DNA of 7,579 bases from Candidatus Aminicenantes bacterium UBA4085 (GCA_002383325.1 DFYJ01000021.1:25000-32578); one strand, 5' to 3'; shown: positions 1-6,976, numbered from the stretch's first letter. Numbers and translations are program-made. Notes: generated by a model from the sequence alone, not told the origin.

Positions 1-723
1 GCCCCTCCCGCCGCTGCGACTTACTCCTCCGGAGTCGCGGTTGTCGCCCCGTCGCCGCGTCCGGTTACGTTGCCCAAGCCTGGCGCTCTGGCCGTCTTCG
101 ACAACGAAAAGTCCGAGAAGAAGAGACAGGAAAAGGCCGCCGGGCTCAAGCCCGTGCCGCTGGCCGGCTCGGGGCTGACCGTCGAGGAGGAGGACAACGT
201 CGTGACCCTGGAGGTCGAGTCCTGGCGACAGGCCTATGACCTCGACATCAAGGTCCCGGCCTCCACCTCGCTGACCATCGACGGCGCCAACCTGGAGGGT
301 GTGACGATCACCGGCGTCTCCGGCAAGATCGAGATTGAGAGCGCCGGCGGCGGCATCAAGCTGACCAACGTGGTCGGGCCGGTCGTGGCCGAATCGACCA
401 ACGGCGATATCGAGGTCGTCTTCACCCGGGTGCCCTCCGGCAAGCCGATGTCTTTCGTCACCTTCAACGGCGATGTGGACGTGACCCTGCCGGCCGACGC
501 CAAGGCCACCTTCCGGATCAAATCGTCCATGGGCGAAGTCTTCACCGACTTCGACCTGGCCCTCAAGGCCGTGTCGGTTGAGCCCGAGAAGACCACGGGG
601 CGCGAAGGCGGCAAGTACCGGGTCAGCCTGGAGCGGGCCGCTGTCGGCACCATCAACGGCGGCGGAGCCGAGATGAATCTTCAGAACTTCAGAGGCGATA
701 TCTATATCCGGAAGAGGAAGTAA
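1..723 (+). CDS. DUF4097-like beta-repeat (putative adhesin-type) protein, 5'-truncated by window edge
   Basis: The frame is open from base 1 with no stop and ends at TAA (721-723), giving 240 visible residues. A TTG at 70 could serve as a start, but the 23 codons before it are open and rich in Pro, Ala, Ser and Val, like the linker after an export signal. I therefore think the gene begins outside the window. The body shows short beta-strand repeats with recurring glycines: GANLEGVTITGVSGKIEIES, STNGDIEV, FNGDVDVTLP, SSMGEV. It closes with GTINGGGAEMNLQNFRGDIY followed by a basic tail. This alternation of G-D-I/V turns and the INGGG...GDIYIRK ending is typical of the DUF4097/putative adhesin family, which folds as a parallel beta-helix-like sheet and is usually exported or envelope-associated. 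Its biochemical role is not established. The gene is followed by an intrinsic terminator and converges on the glycosidase gene. Confidence 0.8.
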   Translation, partial: APPAAATYSSGVAVVAPSPRPVTLPKPGALAVFDNEKSEKKRQEKAAGLKPVPLAGSGLTVEEEDNVVTLEVESWRQAYDLDIKVPASTSLTIDGANLEGVTITGVSGKIEIESAGGGIKLTNVVGPVVAESTNGDIEVVFTRVPSGKPMSFVTFNGDVDVTLPADAKATFRIKSSMGEVFTDFDLALKAVSVEPEKTTGREGGKYRVSLERAAVGTINGGGAEMNLQNFRGDIYIRKRK

Positions 724-749
724 GCCGTCCGGTTCGATCGAACTCCCCA

Positions 750-776
750 GGGCGCGGCCTTCCGCGCCCCCTTTTT
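750..776 (+). terminator. Intrinsic terminator of the DUF4097-like gene
   Basis: A perfect 8-bp GC stem (GGGCGCGG at 750-757 with CCGCGCCC at 762-769) encloses a CCTT loop. After CC it is followed by a T5 run, 27 nt past the stop codon. There is no matching U-tract on the opposite strand, so it should work only for + strand transcription. Confidence 0.9.
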
Positions 777-781
777 ATTAT

Positions 782-915
782 CAGACACATACTAATTAAT
801 AATTCCAGACACATGCTAATTATGAAATTCACTTTTTTTCAGGCCGCTCCTATATTTTCCTCCCATTGCGCCTGAATTTAGTATGTGTCTGCAATAAAAA
901 ATTAGTATGTGTCTG
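782..915. repeat. Palindromic intergenic repeat with four copies of a 16-bp motif
   Basis: The motif CAGACACATACTAATT occurs at 782-797 and, with one mismatch (ACATGC), at 806-821. Its reverse complement occurs at 900-915 (exact) and at 876-891 (one mismatch). The copies on each side start 24 bp apart, so the element is a symmetric nested palindrome: outer arms 16/16 paired, inner arms 14/16 paired. A further inverted pair (TCAGGC 839-844, GCCTGA 870-875) lies in the centre. The element is AT-rich in a GC-rich genome, has no ORF, sits between convergent genes, and its right end touches the stop codon of the GH38 gene. It resembles a REP/BIME-type or miniature transposable repeat. No transposase is present here, so mobility is inferred only. 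Confidence 0.85.
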
Positions 916-3852
916 CTAATTCATGCGGATGACGACGGTGTGGATGCCGTGGGGACGGATGGGGATGTAAATCGACTCCGGCACGACCTTCTGCATGTTG
1001 GTCGGGTTTTCGGCCAAGTCGCCGACAAAATAAGTGACCGTATCGGCGTAGAGGAGCGGCGAAGTCAGCCGCACCTGCCCGGCCTTGCCAGCAACCTCCC
1101 TCAGGCGGACCGACAGCCCGCCCCAGCGGTCGGACGGCACCACGGCCTGGACGACCACGTTGGGCGCGTCGACGGCGAAGAAGCCGGCCTTGGCCGCGGG
1201 CATGTTGCCCTTGTTCTTGTCCGCCAGCCAGACGGCCGTCAGCGGCGCCTGCGCCTCCCATCCGAAGCGCGTGGACGCGGCCGGATCCGATCCCCCGGCC
1301 CGGCTGGTCAGGGAATAGCGGAAGACAAGCCGGCCGCCCTGGGAAGCTTTGAAGTTCGTCATCCATAGGTTGTTCAAGGCATAGGAGAAGACAAAGGCAT
1401 TCTTGAGATCCATCGTCTTCAGCCACTTGCCGGTGTTGATGTCGCCAAACTGGACCAGCGGCGCTTCCAGCGGCGACCAGACCACACTCGCCTTCGGCCC
1501 GGCCGCCTCGACCCAGCTCTGGACGGTGTGCCAGTCGCGGGTCGTCCCGGGCAGCTGCTCCGTCTCCGGAGCCATGGACCCGTCGGCGATCTCGAAGCGC
1601 AACTTGCCGCCCTCGACCCCGAAGGGGAAGGCGAAGTAAGCCGCCTCGGGATCGTACGTCTCGTCCTTGTGCAGGGTGTTGACGATGTCGACCCGCTTGA
1701 TGCCGTCGTAGAGGATGATCTCCTGCGTGATCACGGGATGGCGGAAGGCCTTGGTCGTGACCACCAGGCTGGAGGCCCCGGCCCCCTGCAATCCGGGCTT
1801 GGCCGCCGCCGCGACGGGCGAGTAACGCTTGAACTCGGCCCGCTTGGTCATGTTGTCCACAGCGTCCCGCCCGCCGACCGGGTTTTCGTAGATGAACTGG
1901 TTCAGGGTCCAGCCGGACTTGGCGTCGACCAGCTCCGCTCCGGTCTGCTTGTCGATCAGGCTGGCCAAGCCGCCGGTCACGGGATCCATGACCGCCTTGT
2001 AGAACTTGTTCTCGATCGACGTCTTGCCGACCACCGCGGCCGGCGCGGGGGGCGCCGGGGCGACGTCGGGCGTGATGGTGTAGACCGCGTAGCCCATCGA
2101 GGGCACCGTGGCCTGGAAGAGTAAAGTGGTCTTGTTGACGATCTGGTAGGAGATCTCGGCCCCCGTGGCTTTCTCGAACAGCTTGAACTTGCCCTTCTTC
2201 TCGACCAGGGCCGCCGGCAGTGCCGCCCGGACCATGTCCGTCCGCTCCCAGGACAGCGGATTGAAGACGGCCATTCCGTAAGGCCCGGGATTGGGGATGC
2301 GCTTGATGACCGATCCCAAGCTTCTCTGGGCCAGGGTCTTGGCCATCTCGCGGGCCGCGTAGGAGTAGCCGCCCTTGATCAGCCACTGGCCGCGGGCCAG
2401 CTCCGACTCGGGCTCGCTGATGGAATTATGGGCGCCCCAAGTGTGCTCGTCGTAGAGCATGGTCTGCCGCCAGGCTTCCCAGAGGTCCTCGGCCGGGTAG
2501 GCGAAGCTCTTGTCCAGCAGGCTGGCCGCCAGGGACCACAGCTCGGCCGCGGCGATGTCGGCGTGGGCCATCCGGTTGAGGCCTGTCTCGAAGGCCGTGG
2601 AGCCGATGCCGTCGGTCCAGTAGTCGGGCCAGCCCAGCTTGTGGGTCGGGATGACCTTGGCGTAGGCCCTCTCGAATCCGTCGAAGTACTCGCTCATGGT
2701 CGACAGCCGCAGCTGGGGGTAGGCCCACCGGGCGTTCCACTCCCGGACCCGGTCGGACAGCTCCTTCTTGGGCGGGCAGTTGTCGGTGACATAGCCGCTG
2801 ACATGGAAGGCGATCTTGTCGTAGGGATAGTCGCCCCGGCCCTGCAGCTTGGTCAGGTAGTCGACGATCTTGGGGAAGCTCTTCTCGATGCCCTCGTGGA
2901 CCAGCAGGTCATAGTTGGCGAAGAGGTAGTGCTCGCCGTTCCAGTGCAGGATTTTGCTGCCGTCGGGCGACTCCCAGTAAAACGGGTTGGGCCGGCGAAG
3001 CGGAGCACGCGACCGCGTCTCGTTGATGCCGGTGGTGAACCACCTGACCCCGACTTGGCTGAGGACCTGCGGCGCCGCCCAGCTGAAGCCGGTCACATCG
3101 TTGTTCATGGCCGACCGCAGGGGGAAGCCGTACTGCCGGCTCAGCCGGCGGGCCGTCTCGGTCGAGCGGATGAGCTCCTCGTGGCCGAAGCCGTCGGACT
3201 GGTTGAGATACCAGGCGGAAAGCTCCACCCGGCCCGACTTGAGCAGGGCGATGAGGGCCTCAACCTTGGCCGGCGGACGGCTCTTGAGGTAGCCCTCCAG
3301 AGCCCAGGCGACCTCGATGTTCCAGCGGAAACGGGCCGCCTCGGGGTAGCCATCGGTGGCCTGGCAGAACTCGATCACGGAGTCCAAATACTCCAGGTGG
3401 TTGCGGGCCACCCGGGTCTGCAGCTCCGTATAGCCGATGTCGGTGTGGCTGTGGGGCATGAGATAGAGCGTCCACTTTCGCTGGGGAAAGAGGGTCAGGG
3501 CCTTGACCGCCTTGTCTTTGCCGGCTGTGACCGTGAAGGTCGCCGGCGAGGCCTTGAGGATCTCGGGGATGTTGACCGAGATCAGGTTGCGGCCGGCCGC
3601 CAGAGCGCCGGCGTCGAACTCCAGAGGCTGGCCGGCTCCCTTAATCTGAATGACGGCCGCCGGCCGGGCCGCGGCGCTCTCGATGACCAGGTCGATACGC
3701 TGCTTGAGCGCGGTTCCCTCCTGGACGAAGAGGACGGTCGGCTTAACCTCGACCTTCAGGGATTCGACGGGGGCGGACGCCAACGGGATGGCGGACGCCA
3801 GGAGCAGGAGAAGCACGACGTTCCGGAAAACGCGGGGCGGGGATGCGGGCAT
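916..3852 (-). CDS. Secreted glycoside hydrolase family 38 (alpha-mannosidase-like) enzyme
   Basis: The gene encodes a complete 978-residue protein (ATG start, TAG stop). It begins with a signal peptide: Arg at 7 and 10, a Leu-rich core at 13-18, and AxA cleavage sites near residues 21-27. Next comes a beta-sandwich region (about 28-123) that could be a NEW3-like domain. The GH38 catalytic domain starts at about 127. HSHTD at 134-138 supplies the predicted zinc ligands H136 and D138. NQSD at 217-220 puts D220 in the position of the family's nucleophile/zinc-ligand Asp. DEHTWGAH at 468-475 supplies the third zinc ligand, H470. A helical middle domain (about 410-505) and C-terminal beta domains follow (FNPLSW at 530-535, then about 610-978). 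GH38 enzymes are zinc-dependent retaining alpha-mannosidases, so the likely job is trimming mannose-containing glycans outside the cytoplasm; the exact linkage is unknown. The gene is divergent from the YCF48-like gene and convergent with the DUF4097 gene. Confidence 0.93.
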   Translation of the reverse strand: MPASPPRVFRNVVLLLLLASAIPLASAPVESLKVEVKPTVLFVQEGTALKQRIDLVIESAAARPAAVIQIKGAGQPLEFDAGALAAGRNLISVNIPEILKASPATFTVTAGKDKAVKALTLFPQRKWTLYLMPHSHTDIGYTELQTRVARNHLEYLDSVIEFCQATDGYPEAARFRWNIEVAWALEGYLKSRPPAKVEALIALLKSGRVELSAWYLNQSDGFGHEELIRSTETARRLSRQYGFPLRSAMNNDVTGFSWAAPQVLSQVGVRWFTTGINETRSRAPLRRPNPFYWESPDGSKILHWNGEHYLFANYDLLVHEGIEKSFPKIVDYLTKLQGRGDYPYDKIAFHVSGYVTDNCPPKKELSDRVREWNARWAYPQLRLSTMSEYFDGFERAYAKVIPTHKLGWPDYWTDGIGSTAFETGLNRMAHADIAAAELWSLAASLLDKSFAYPAEDLWEAWRQTMLYDEHTWGAHNSISEPESELARGQWLIKGGYSYAAREMAKTLAQRSLGSVIKRIPNPGPYGMAVFNPLSWERTDMVRAALPAALVEKKGKFKLFEKATGAEISYQIVNKTTLLFQATVPSMGYAVYTITPDVAPAPPAPAAVVGKTSIENKFYKAVMDPVTGGLASLIDKQTGAELVDAKSGWTLNQFIYENPVGGRDAVDNMTKRAEFKRYSPVAAAAKPGLQGAGASSLVVTTKAFRHPVITQEIILYDGIKRVDIVNTLHKDETYDPEAAYFAFPFGVEGGKLRFEIADGSMAPETEQLPGTTRDWHTVQSWVEAAGPKASVVWSPLEAPLVQFGDINTGKWLKTMDLKNAFVFSYALNNLWMTNFKASQGGRLVFRYSLTSRAGGSDPAASTRFGWEAQAPLTAVWLADKNKGNMPAAKAGFFAVDAPNVVVQAVVPSDRWGGLSVRLREVAGKAGQVRLTSPLLYADTVTYFVGDLAENPTNMQKVVPESIYIPIRPHGIHTVVIRMN

Positions 3853-3858
3853 GACTCT

Positions 3859-3865
3859 CTCCTTT
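3859..3865 (-). promoter_or_regulatory. Ribosome binding site of the GH38 gene
   Basis: Read on the - strand, AAAGGAG lies 6 nt before the ATG at 3852. It supports this start over later in-frame Met codons, and the signal peptide directly after the start agrees. Confidence 0.8.
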
Positions 3866-3883
3866 CAGACGCGAAGCGCCATC

Positions 3884-3892
3884 AATCTAGCA
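3884..3892 (-). promoter_or_regulatory. Candidate extended -10 promoter element of the GH38 gene
   Basis: On the - strand the sequence TGCTAGATT reads as an extended -10 (TGn plus TAGATT, 4/6 to TATAAT). It would start transcription near 3877, about 25 nt before the GH38 ATG. The region where a -35 would lie is the T-rich tract at 3907-3914, which has little match to TTGACA. That tract is also where the large inverted repeat begins. This is weak evidence from motif matching only. Confidence 0.35.
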
Positions 3893-3913
3893 CAAATCGC
3901 CGCCCACAAAAAA

Positions 3914-4210
3914 AGGTTCATCACCAGATTTCGGGGGAACAGAGCGATTCGGGGTATCGGCCAACGGCGAGATAGCGAGGGCTCAGCCTTTTTCCACAAC
4001 TCTCTGAGGGCACCCAACGGGCGCCGGGGGATGTTTGAGCACGCAACAATCCCACGGATCCGAGATGGAGTGGGTGGTCTCTATGTTCGGTAGGTCTCGG
4101 ATGCGGAGTTCCGTAGGCGCCGAAGAGAGCTGTGGGAAAAGGCGAAAAGAGCCCGAAGCCGCCGGGACGATACCCCGAAGCGCGCACACCCGAAATCCGG
4201 CGATGAACCT
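3914..4210. mobile_element. 297-bp imperfect inverted-repeat element (MITE-like or foldback candidate)
   Basis: The two ends are inverted copies: 3914-3935 pairs with 4189-4210 at 20 of 22 positions. Moving inward, pairing continues in register with small indels: 3948-3959 with 4168-4179 (12/12), 3979-3984 with 4149-4154 (6/6), 3986-4005 with 4124-4143 (18/20) and GGCGCC 4020-4025 with 4116-4121 (6/6). The outer ends are bordered on both sides by AAAAAA (3908-3913 and 4211-4216), which could be a target-site duplication. There is no convincing coding frame and no transposase. The layout (long terminal inverted repeats, about 300 bp, intergenic, short flanking direct repeat) fits a miniature inverted-repeat transposable element. 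A long structured RNA or a cis-regulatory foldback is the main alternative. The pairing is seen in the sequence; mobility is inferred. Confidence 0.7.
4026..4115. other. Two hairpins in the centre of the inverted-repeat element
   Basis: Inside the long arms are two independent hairpins. GGGATGTT (4028-4035) pairs with AACAATCCC (4045-4053) with one bulged base. ATCCGAGA (4058-4065) pairs with TCTCGGAT (4095-4102) perfectly, with two further pairs outside a mismatch. With the closing arms this makes a branched cruciform or multi-helix junction rather than a simple hairpin. I tried it as a 5S-like or other known RNA and could not match it to a family. Wobble positions do not favour either strand. 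Confidence 0.5.
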
Positions 4211-4260
4211 AAAAAATTGATGTTGGCTTTTCTCCGGGAATGGAGATGGGAGAACCGCAC

Positions 4261-4289
4261 TTCGGCTGAGCCGGCGACTCGGCTACAAT
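4261..4289 (+). promoter_or_regulatory. Candidate promoter of the YCF48-like gene
   Basis: TACAAT at 4284-4289 is a good -10 (5/6). At 17 bp upstream the hexamer TTCGGC (4261-4266) is a poor -35 (3/6). Transcription would start near 4296, leaving a very short leader that contains little more than the ribosome binding site. It lies outside the inverted-repeat element. Confidence 0.4.
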
Positions 4290-4295
4290 GGGGGC

Positions 4296-4301
4296 AAGGA
4301 G
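4296..4301 (+). promoter_or_regulatory. Ribosome binding site deciding the GTG start at 4308
   Basis: AAGGAG is placed 6 nt before GTG (4308-4310). This, together with the signal peptide that follows at once, decides the non-ATG start. Confidence 0.75.
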
Positions 4302-4307
4302 ACAGCC

Positions 4308-5060
4308 GTGACACACTCACCCGCCCATCTCGCGCCGGTTCTTCTGGCCCTGGCGCTGGCCACATCCGCTCCGGCCCAATCGGAGAAGTCGTCCCGCGCC
4401 CCCATCCTGGCCTGGCAGATCCAGTCGAGCGGCACTATGACCGGCCTGCGCGGCGTTTCGGCGGTAGACGCGGAGACGGCTTGGGCCTCCGGGGCCGCGG
4501 GGACGGTCCTGCGCACGACCGACAGCGGCCGAACCTGGACCTCATATAAAGTCCCGGGCGCCGAAGCCATCGACTTCCGGGACATCGAGGCCTTCGATGC
4601 CCGGACCGCCATCATTATGGGCATCGCCAGCCCGGCCCGCATGTTCCGGACGGAGGACGGCGGCGCCACCTGGACCGAAGTCTATCGCAATGCCGCGGCC
4701 GGGATGTTCCTGGACGCCGTCGACTTCGCCGGCCCCTCCGACGGCTGGGCGGTCGGCGATCCTATCGGCGGCCGGATCTTCCTTCTGACCACATCCGATG
4801 GCGGCCGGACCTGGACCGTTCCGGTCGAGCGGAGGCCCGCCGGCTTCCGCGAGAGCGTGGTCTACGTCCCGGGAGCAGGCTCGACCCTGGTCCTGGCGGT
4901 TGGCCCCTCGGGATCGGATTTCTCGCTCGACGACGGCCGGACCTGGACGCCGATTCCCGGGCCGGCGGGCTTCCACGCCTTGTCCTTCGCCCCCGACGGC
5001 TCGGCCGGCTGGGCCGTGGGCAAGAGCGGGCTCATCGCCCGCATCCGGCCCGGCCGCTGA
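4308..5060 (+). CDS. Short exported YCF48/Asp-box (BNR-repeat) beta-propeller protein
   Basis: The product is 250 residues with a GTG start. A signal peptide covers residues 1-23 (hydrophobic core 8-18, cleavage at APA before Q24), so it is exported. Four Asp-box motifs of the SxDxGxTW type follow: TTDSGRTW 70-77, TEDGGATW 115-122, TSDGGRTW 162-169 and a variant SLDDGRTW 206-213. Between them are family-like stretches: RDIEAFDARTA (91-101), GMFLDAV (132-138), GWAVGDPI (146-153) and a final GWAVGKSGLIARI (234-246). This matches the YCF48-related 'oxidoreductase/glycosyl hydrolase-like' propellers of bacteria. Their function is mostly unproven, and the name does not show that this one is an enzyme. 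From memory, relatives are usually about 340-360 residues. Here the third and fourth Asp boxes are close together, so one or two blades appear to be missing. No terminator is evident before the next gene's promoter. Confidence 0.85.
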   Translation: MTHSPAHLAPVLLALALATSAPAQSEKSSRAPILAWQIQSSGTMTGLRGVSAVDAETAWASGAAGTVLRTTDSGRTWTSYKVPGAEAIDFRDIEAFDARTAIIMGIASPARMFRTEDGGATWTEVYRNAAAGMFLDAVDFAGPSDGWAVGDPIGGRIFLLTTSDGGRTWTVPVERRPAGFRESVVYVPGAGSTLVLAVGPSGSDFSLDDGRTWTPIPGPAGFHALSFAPDGSAGWAVGKSGLIARIRPGR

Positions 5061-5083
5061 TTCCATCTTGCCGGCGCGGAGGA

Positions 5084-5112
5084 TTTACCCGGCCGGGGAA
5101 TCTTTGTATAAT
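5084..5112 (+). promoter_or_regulatory. Sigma-70-type promoter of the acyl-CoA synthetase gene
   Basis: TTTACC (5084-5089, 4/6 to the -35 consensus) is separated by exactly 17 bp from a perfect TATAAT (5107-5112). Predicted start of transcription is near 5119, leaving a leader of about 23 nt. The gene is therefore probably transcribed on its own, although read-through from the upstream gene is possible because no terminator is visible between them. Confidence 0.7.
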
Positions 5113-5141
5113 CCGAACCACCGGCAAAAAAGAGGCGCATC

Positions 5142-6953
5142 ATGCAAGAGTCCGTTACCACTCTCGGCCAGCTCTTCCTCAACACCTGCCGGGCCTTCCC
5201 CAAGCCCGAGCTTCTCAAGTCCAAGGTCGACGGACGCTGGGAGGCGGTCTCGACCGAGGAGTTCGGCCGCCGCGTCCGGCGCCTCTCCCTCGGCCTGCGG
5301 GCCTTGGGCCTGCGGCCCGGCGACAAGGCCGCCATCCTGGCCGAGAGCGCCCCCGACTGGATCATCGCCGACTTCGCCATCATGTGCGCCGGCGGCGTCT
5401 CGGTCCCGATCTTCCCGACCCTCCCGGCCGAGCAGATCCGCTACATCATCGACGACTCCGAGGCCCGCATTCTGTTCTCCGCCGGCGGGGTCCTGTGGGA
5501 GAAGTACGAAGCCATTCAGGCCCGCCTGCCGCGGCTGGAGAAAGTCGTCTGCCTCGGCCGCGGCCCGCTCCCGCCCGGCGGTTTGGGCCCCCTCGGGCTC
5601 TCCCTGGCCGAGGCCATGGCCCTGGGTGAGAAAGCCGAAGCCGCCGATCCGGCCGCCCTCGAGAGCATGGTCGGGGCCATCCAGCCGGACGACCTGGCCT
5701 CCATCATCTACACCTCGGGCACGACCGGCATCCCCAAAGGCGTCATGCTCAGCCACGGCAACTTCATCAGCAACATCCATGGCCTGACTCTTCACGAGTA
5801 CTTCGACCAGAACGACGTGATTCTCTCCTTCCTGCCCCTGTCCCATGTCCTGGAACGGACGGGCTCCTTCCTCTTCCTGTTTCACGGCTGCACCATCGTC
5901 TTCGCCGAGAACGTCGCCGCCGTCGGAGAGAACATGGTCGAGATCCGGCCGACCATGATGATCAGCGTGCCCCGCCTTTTCGAGAAGATCTACGCCCGGG
6001 TCATGGACCAGGTCCTGGCCGGCTCGGCTATCAAGAAGGGCATATTCTTCTGGGGCGTGAAGGTCGGGAAATCCGCCGCGGCCCTGACCCTGGCCGGCCG
6101 CCGCGTCCCGCGCGGCCTGGCCCTGCGGCTGAAGCTGGCCCGCAAGCTGGTCTTCCACAAGATCCTGGCCAAGACCGGCGGCCGCTTCCGCTTCCTCGTC
6201 TGCGGCGGAGCCCCCCTGGCGGCCGACATCATGGAGTTTTTCTATGTCGCGGGGCTGGTGATCATGGCGGGCTACGGGCTGACCGAGACGGCCCCCGTCC
6301 TGGCCGCCAACAATCCGACCCACTACCGGTTCGGGACGGTCGGCACGGTCCTGCCCGGCGTCGAGCTGCGCATCGCCGAGGATGGCGAGATCCTGGCCCG
6401 CGGGCCGAACGTCATGAAGGGCTACTACAAGAACGAAGAGGCCACCCAAGCGGCTTTTACGGAGGACGGGTTCTTCCGCACGGGCGATATCGGCGAATTC
6501 GACGCCGACGGCTATCTGAAGATCACGGGCCGGATCAAGGACATCATCGTCACCTCCGGGGGAAAGAACATCTCCCCCCAGAACCTGGAAAACGACCTCC
6601 TCACCTCGGTCTACATCGAACAGGTGGCGGTTATCGGCGACAACCGGAAATACCTGTCCGCCTTGGTCGTACCCTCCTTCCCCACCCTCGAGAGCTGGGC
6701 CAAGGAGCAGAACATCCCCTTTGCCAACCGTAAGGAGCTCCTCTCCAAGCCGGAGGTTTACAAGCTCTTCGCCTCGGAAATGGAGCTGTACCTGAAAGAC
6801 TACGGCCGGGTGGAACAGATCAAGAAATTCCTCCTCTTGGAAAAGGAATGGTCCCAGGATTCAGGGGAAATGACACCGACCATGAAACTTAAACGGGCCA
6901 TCATCCAAAAGAAATTCGCTAAGGAAATCGAAGCCCTGTACCCGCCGGAATAA
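5142..6953 (+). CDS. AMP-forming long-chain fatty acid-CoA ligase (acyl-CoA synthetase)
   Basis: The enzyme activates long-chain fatty acids with ATP to acyl-AMP and then acyl-CoA, feeding beta-oxidation or lipid synthesis at the inner face of the membrane. The 603 residues are the usual length for the bacterial long-chain (FAA1/FadD15-like) group. Motifs in order are the ATP-binding loop YTSGTTGIPKG at 190-200, LPLSHVLER at 231-239, GGAPL at 355-359, the adenine-site motif GYGLTET at 377-383, RTGDIGEFDADGYLKITGR at 446-464 (Asp for ribose and hinge), KNISPQNLE at 475-483, and the C-terminal TPTMKLKR at 578-585, in which K582 is the expected catalytic Lys. No signal peptide or clear membrane span is seen. 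ATG is chosen because AGAGG (5131-5135) lies 6 nt before it and a consensus promoter is just upstream. The gene is monocistronic between that promoter and a strong terminator. A gene symbol is withheld because substrate chain length cannot be read from sequence. Confidence 0.95.
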   Translation: MQESVTTLGQLFLNTCRAFPKPELLKSKVDGRWEAVSTEEFGRRVRRLSLGLRALGLRPGDKAAILAESAPDWIIADFAIMCAGGVSVPIFPTLPAEQIRYIIDDSEARILFSAGGVLWEKYEAIQARLPRLEKVVCLGRGPLPPGGLGPLGLSLAEAMALGEKAEAADPAALESMVGAIQPDDLASIIYTSGTTGIPKGVMLSHGNFISNIHGLTLHEYFDQNDVILSFLPLSHVLERTGSFLFLFHGCTIVFAENVAAVGENMVEIRPTMMISVPRLFEKIYARVMDQVLAGSAIKKGIFFWGVKVGKSAAALTLAGRRVPRGLALRLKLARKLVFHKILAKTGGRFRFLVCGGAPLAADIMEFFYVAGLVIMAGYGLTETAPVLAANNPTHYRFGTVGTVLPGVELRIAEDGEILARGPNVMKGYYKNEEATQAAFTEDGFFRTGDIGEFDADGYLKITGRIKDIIVTSGGKNISPQNLENDLLTSVYIEQVAVIGDNRKYLSALVVPSFPTLESWAKEQNIPFANRKELLSKPEVYKLFASEMELYLKDYGRVEQIKKFLLLEKEWSQDSGEMTPTMKLKRAIIQKKFAKEIEALYPPE

Positions 6954-6976
6954 CGGCGGCAGACTCGCAAGACCGT

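Noticed and set aside
782..915. CRISPR array
   Set aside because: Only four copies, half of them inverted, with 8-bp gaps on each side and a 54-bp centre; no spacer-length periodicity and no cas genes.
902..2386. Long open frame (494 codons) on the - strand inside the GH38 gene
   Set aside because: It overlaps the GH38 frame, which has catalytic motifs throughout. Its product is a low-complexity Gly/Arg/Pro/Ala-rich translation typical of a GC-rich shadow frame.
2428..3975. Long open frame (515 codons) on the + strand antisense to GH38
   Set aside because: Compositional shadow of the GH38 codon usage, with no motif, no signal and no ribosome binding site; it also runs into the inverted repeat.
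3986..4143. 5S rRNA or another known structural RNA
   Set aside because: A CCGAACA stretch on the - strand recalls 5S loop C, but the neighbouring conserved bases, helix order and total length do not fit.
3921..4365. Small open frames of about 60-95 codons on both strands in the divergent gap
   Set aside because: They lie in or overlap the inverted-repeat element, overlap each other, lack good ribosome binding sites and show no protein-like features.
5061..5104. Terminator between the YCF48-like gene and the acyl-CoA ligase
   Set aside because: GC-rich palindromic bits (CCGGCC) are present, but there is no stable stem followed by a T-run.
4798..5787. Open frame (329 codons) spanning the end of the YCF48-like gene and the start of the acyl-CoA ligase
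   Set aside because: It overlaps two well-supported genes in another frame, and its Ser/Pro/Arg/Ala-rich translation is a shadow product.
5085..6449. Open frame (454 codons) antisense to the acyl-CoA ligase
   Set aside because: Gly/Asp/Gln/Val-rich antisense translation with no recognisable motif; the + strand frame carries every AMP-ligase motif.
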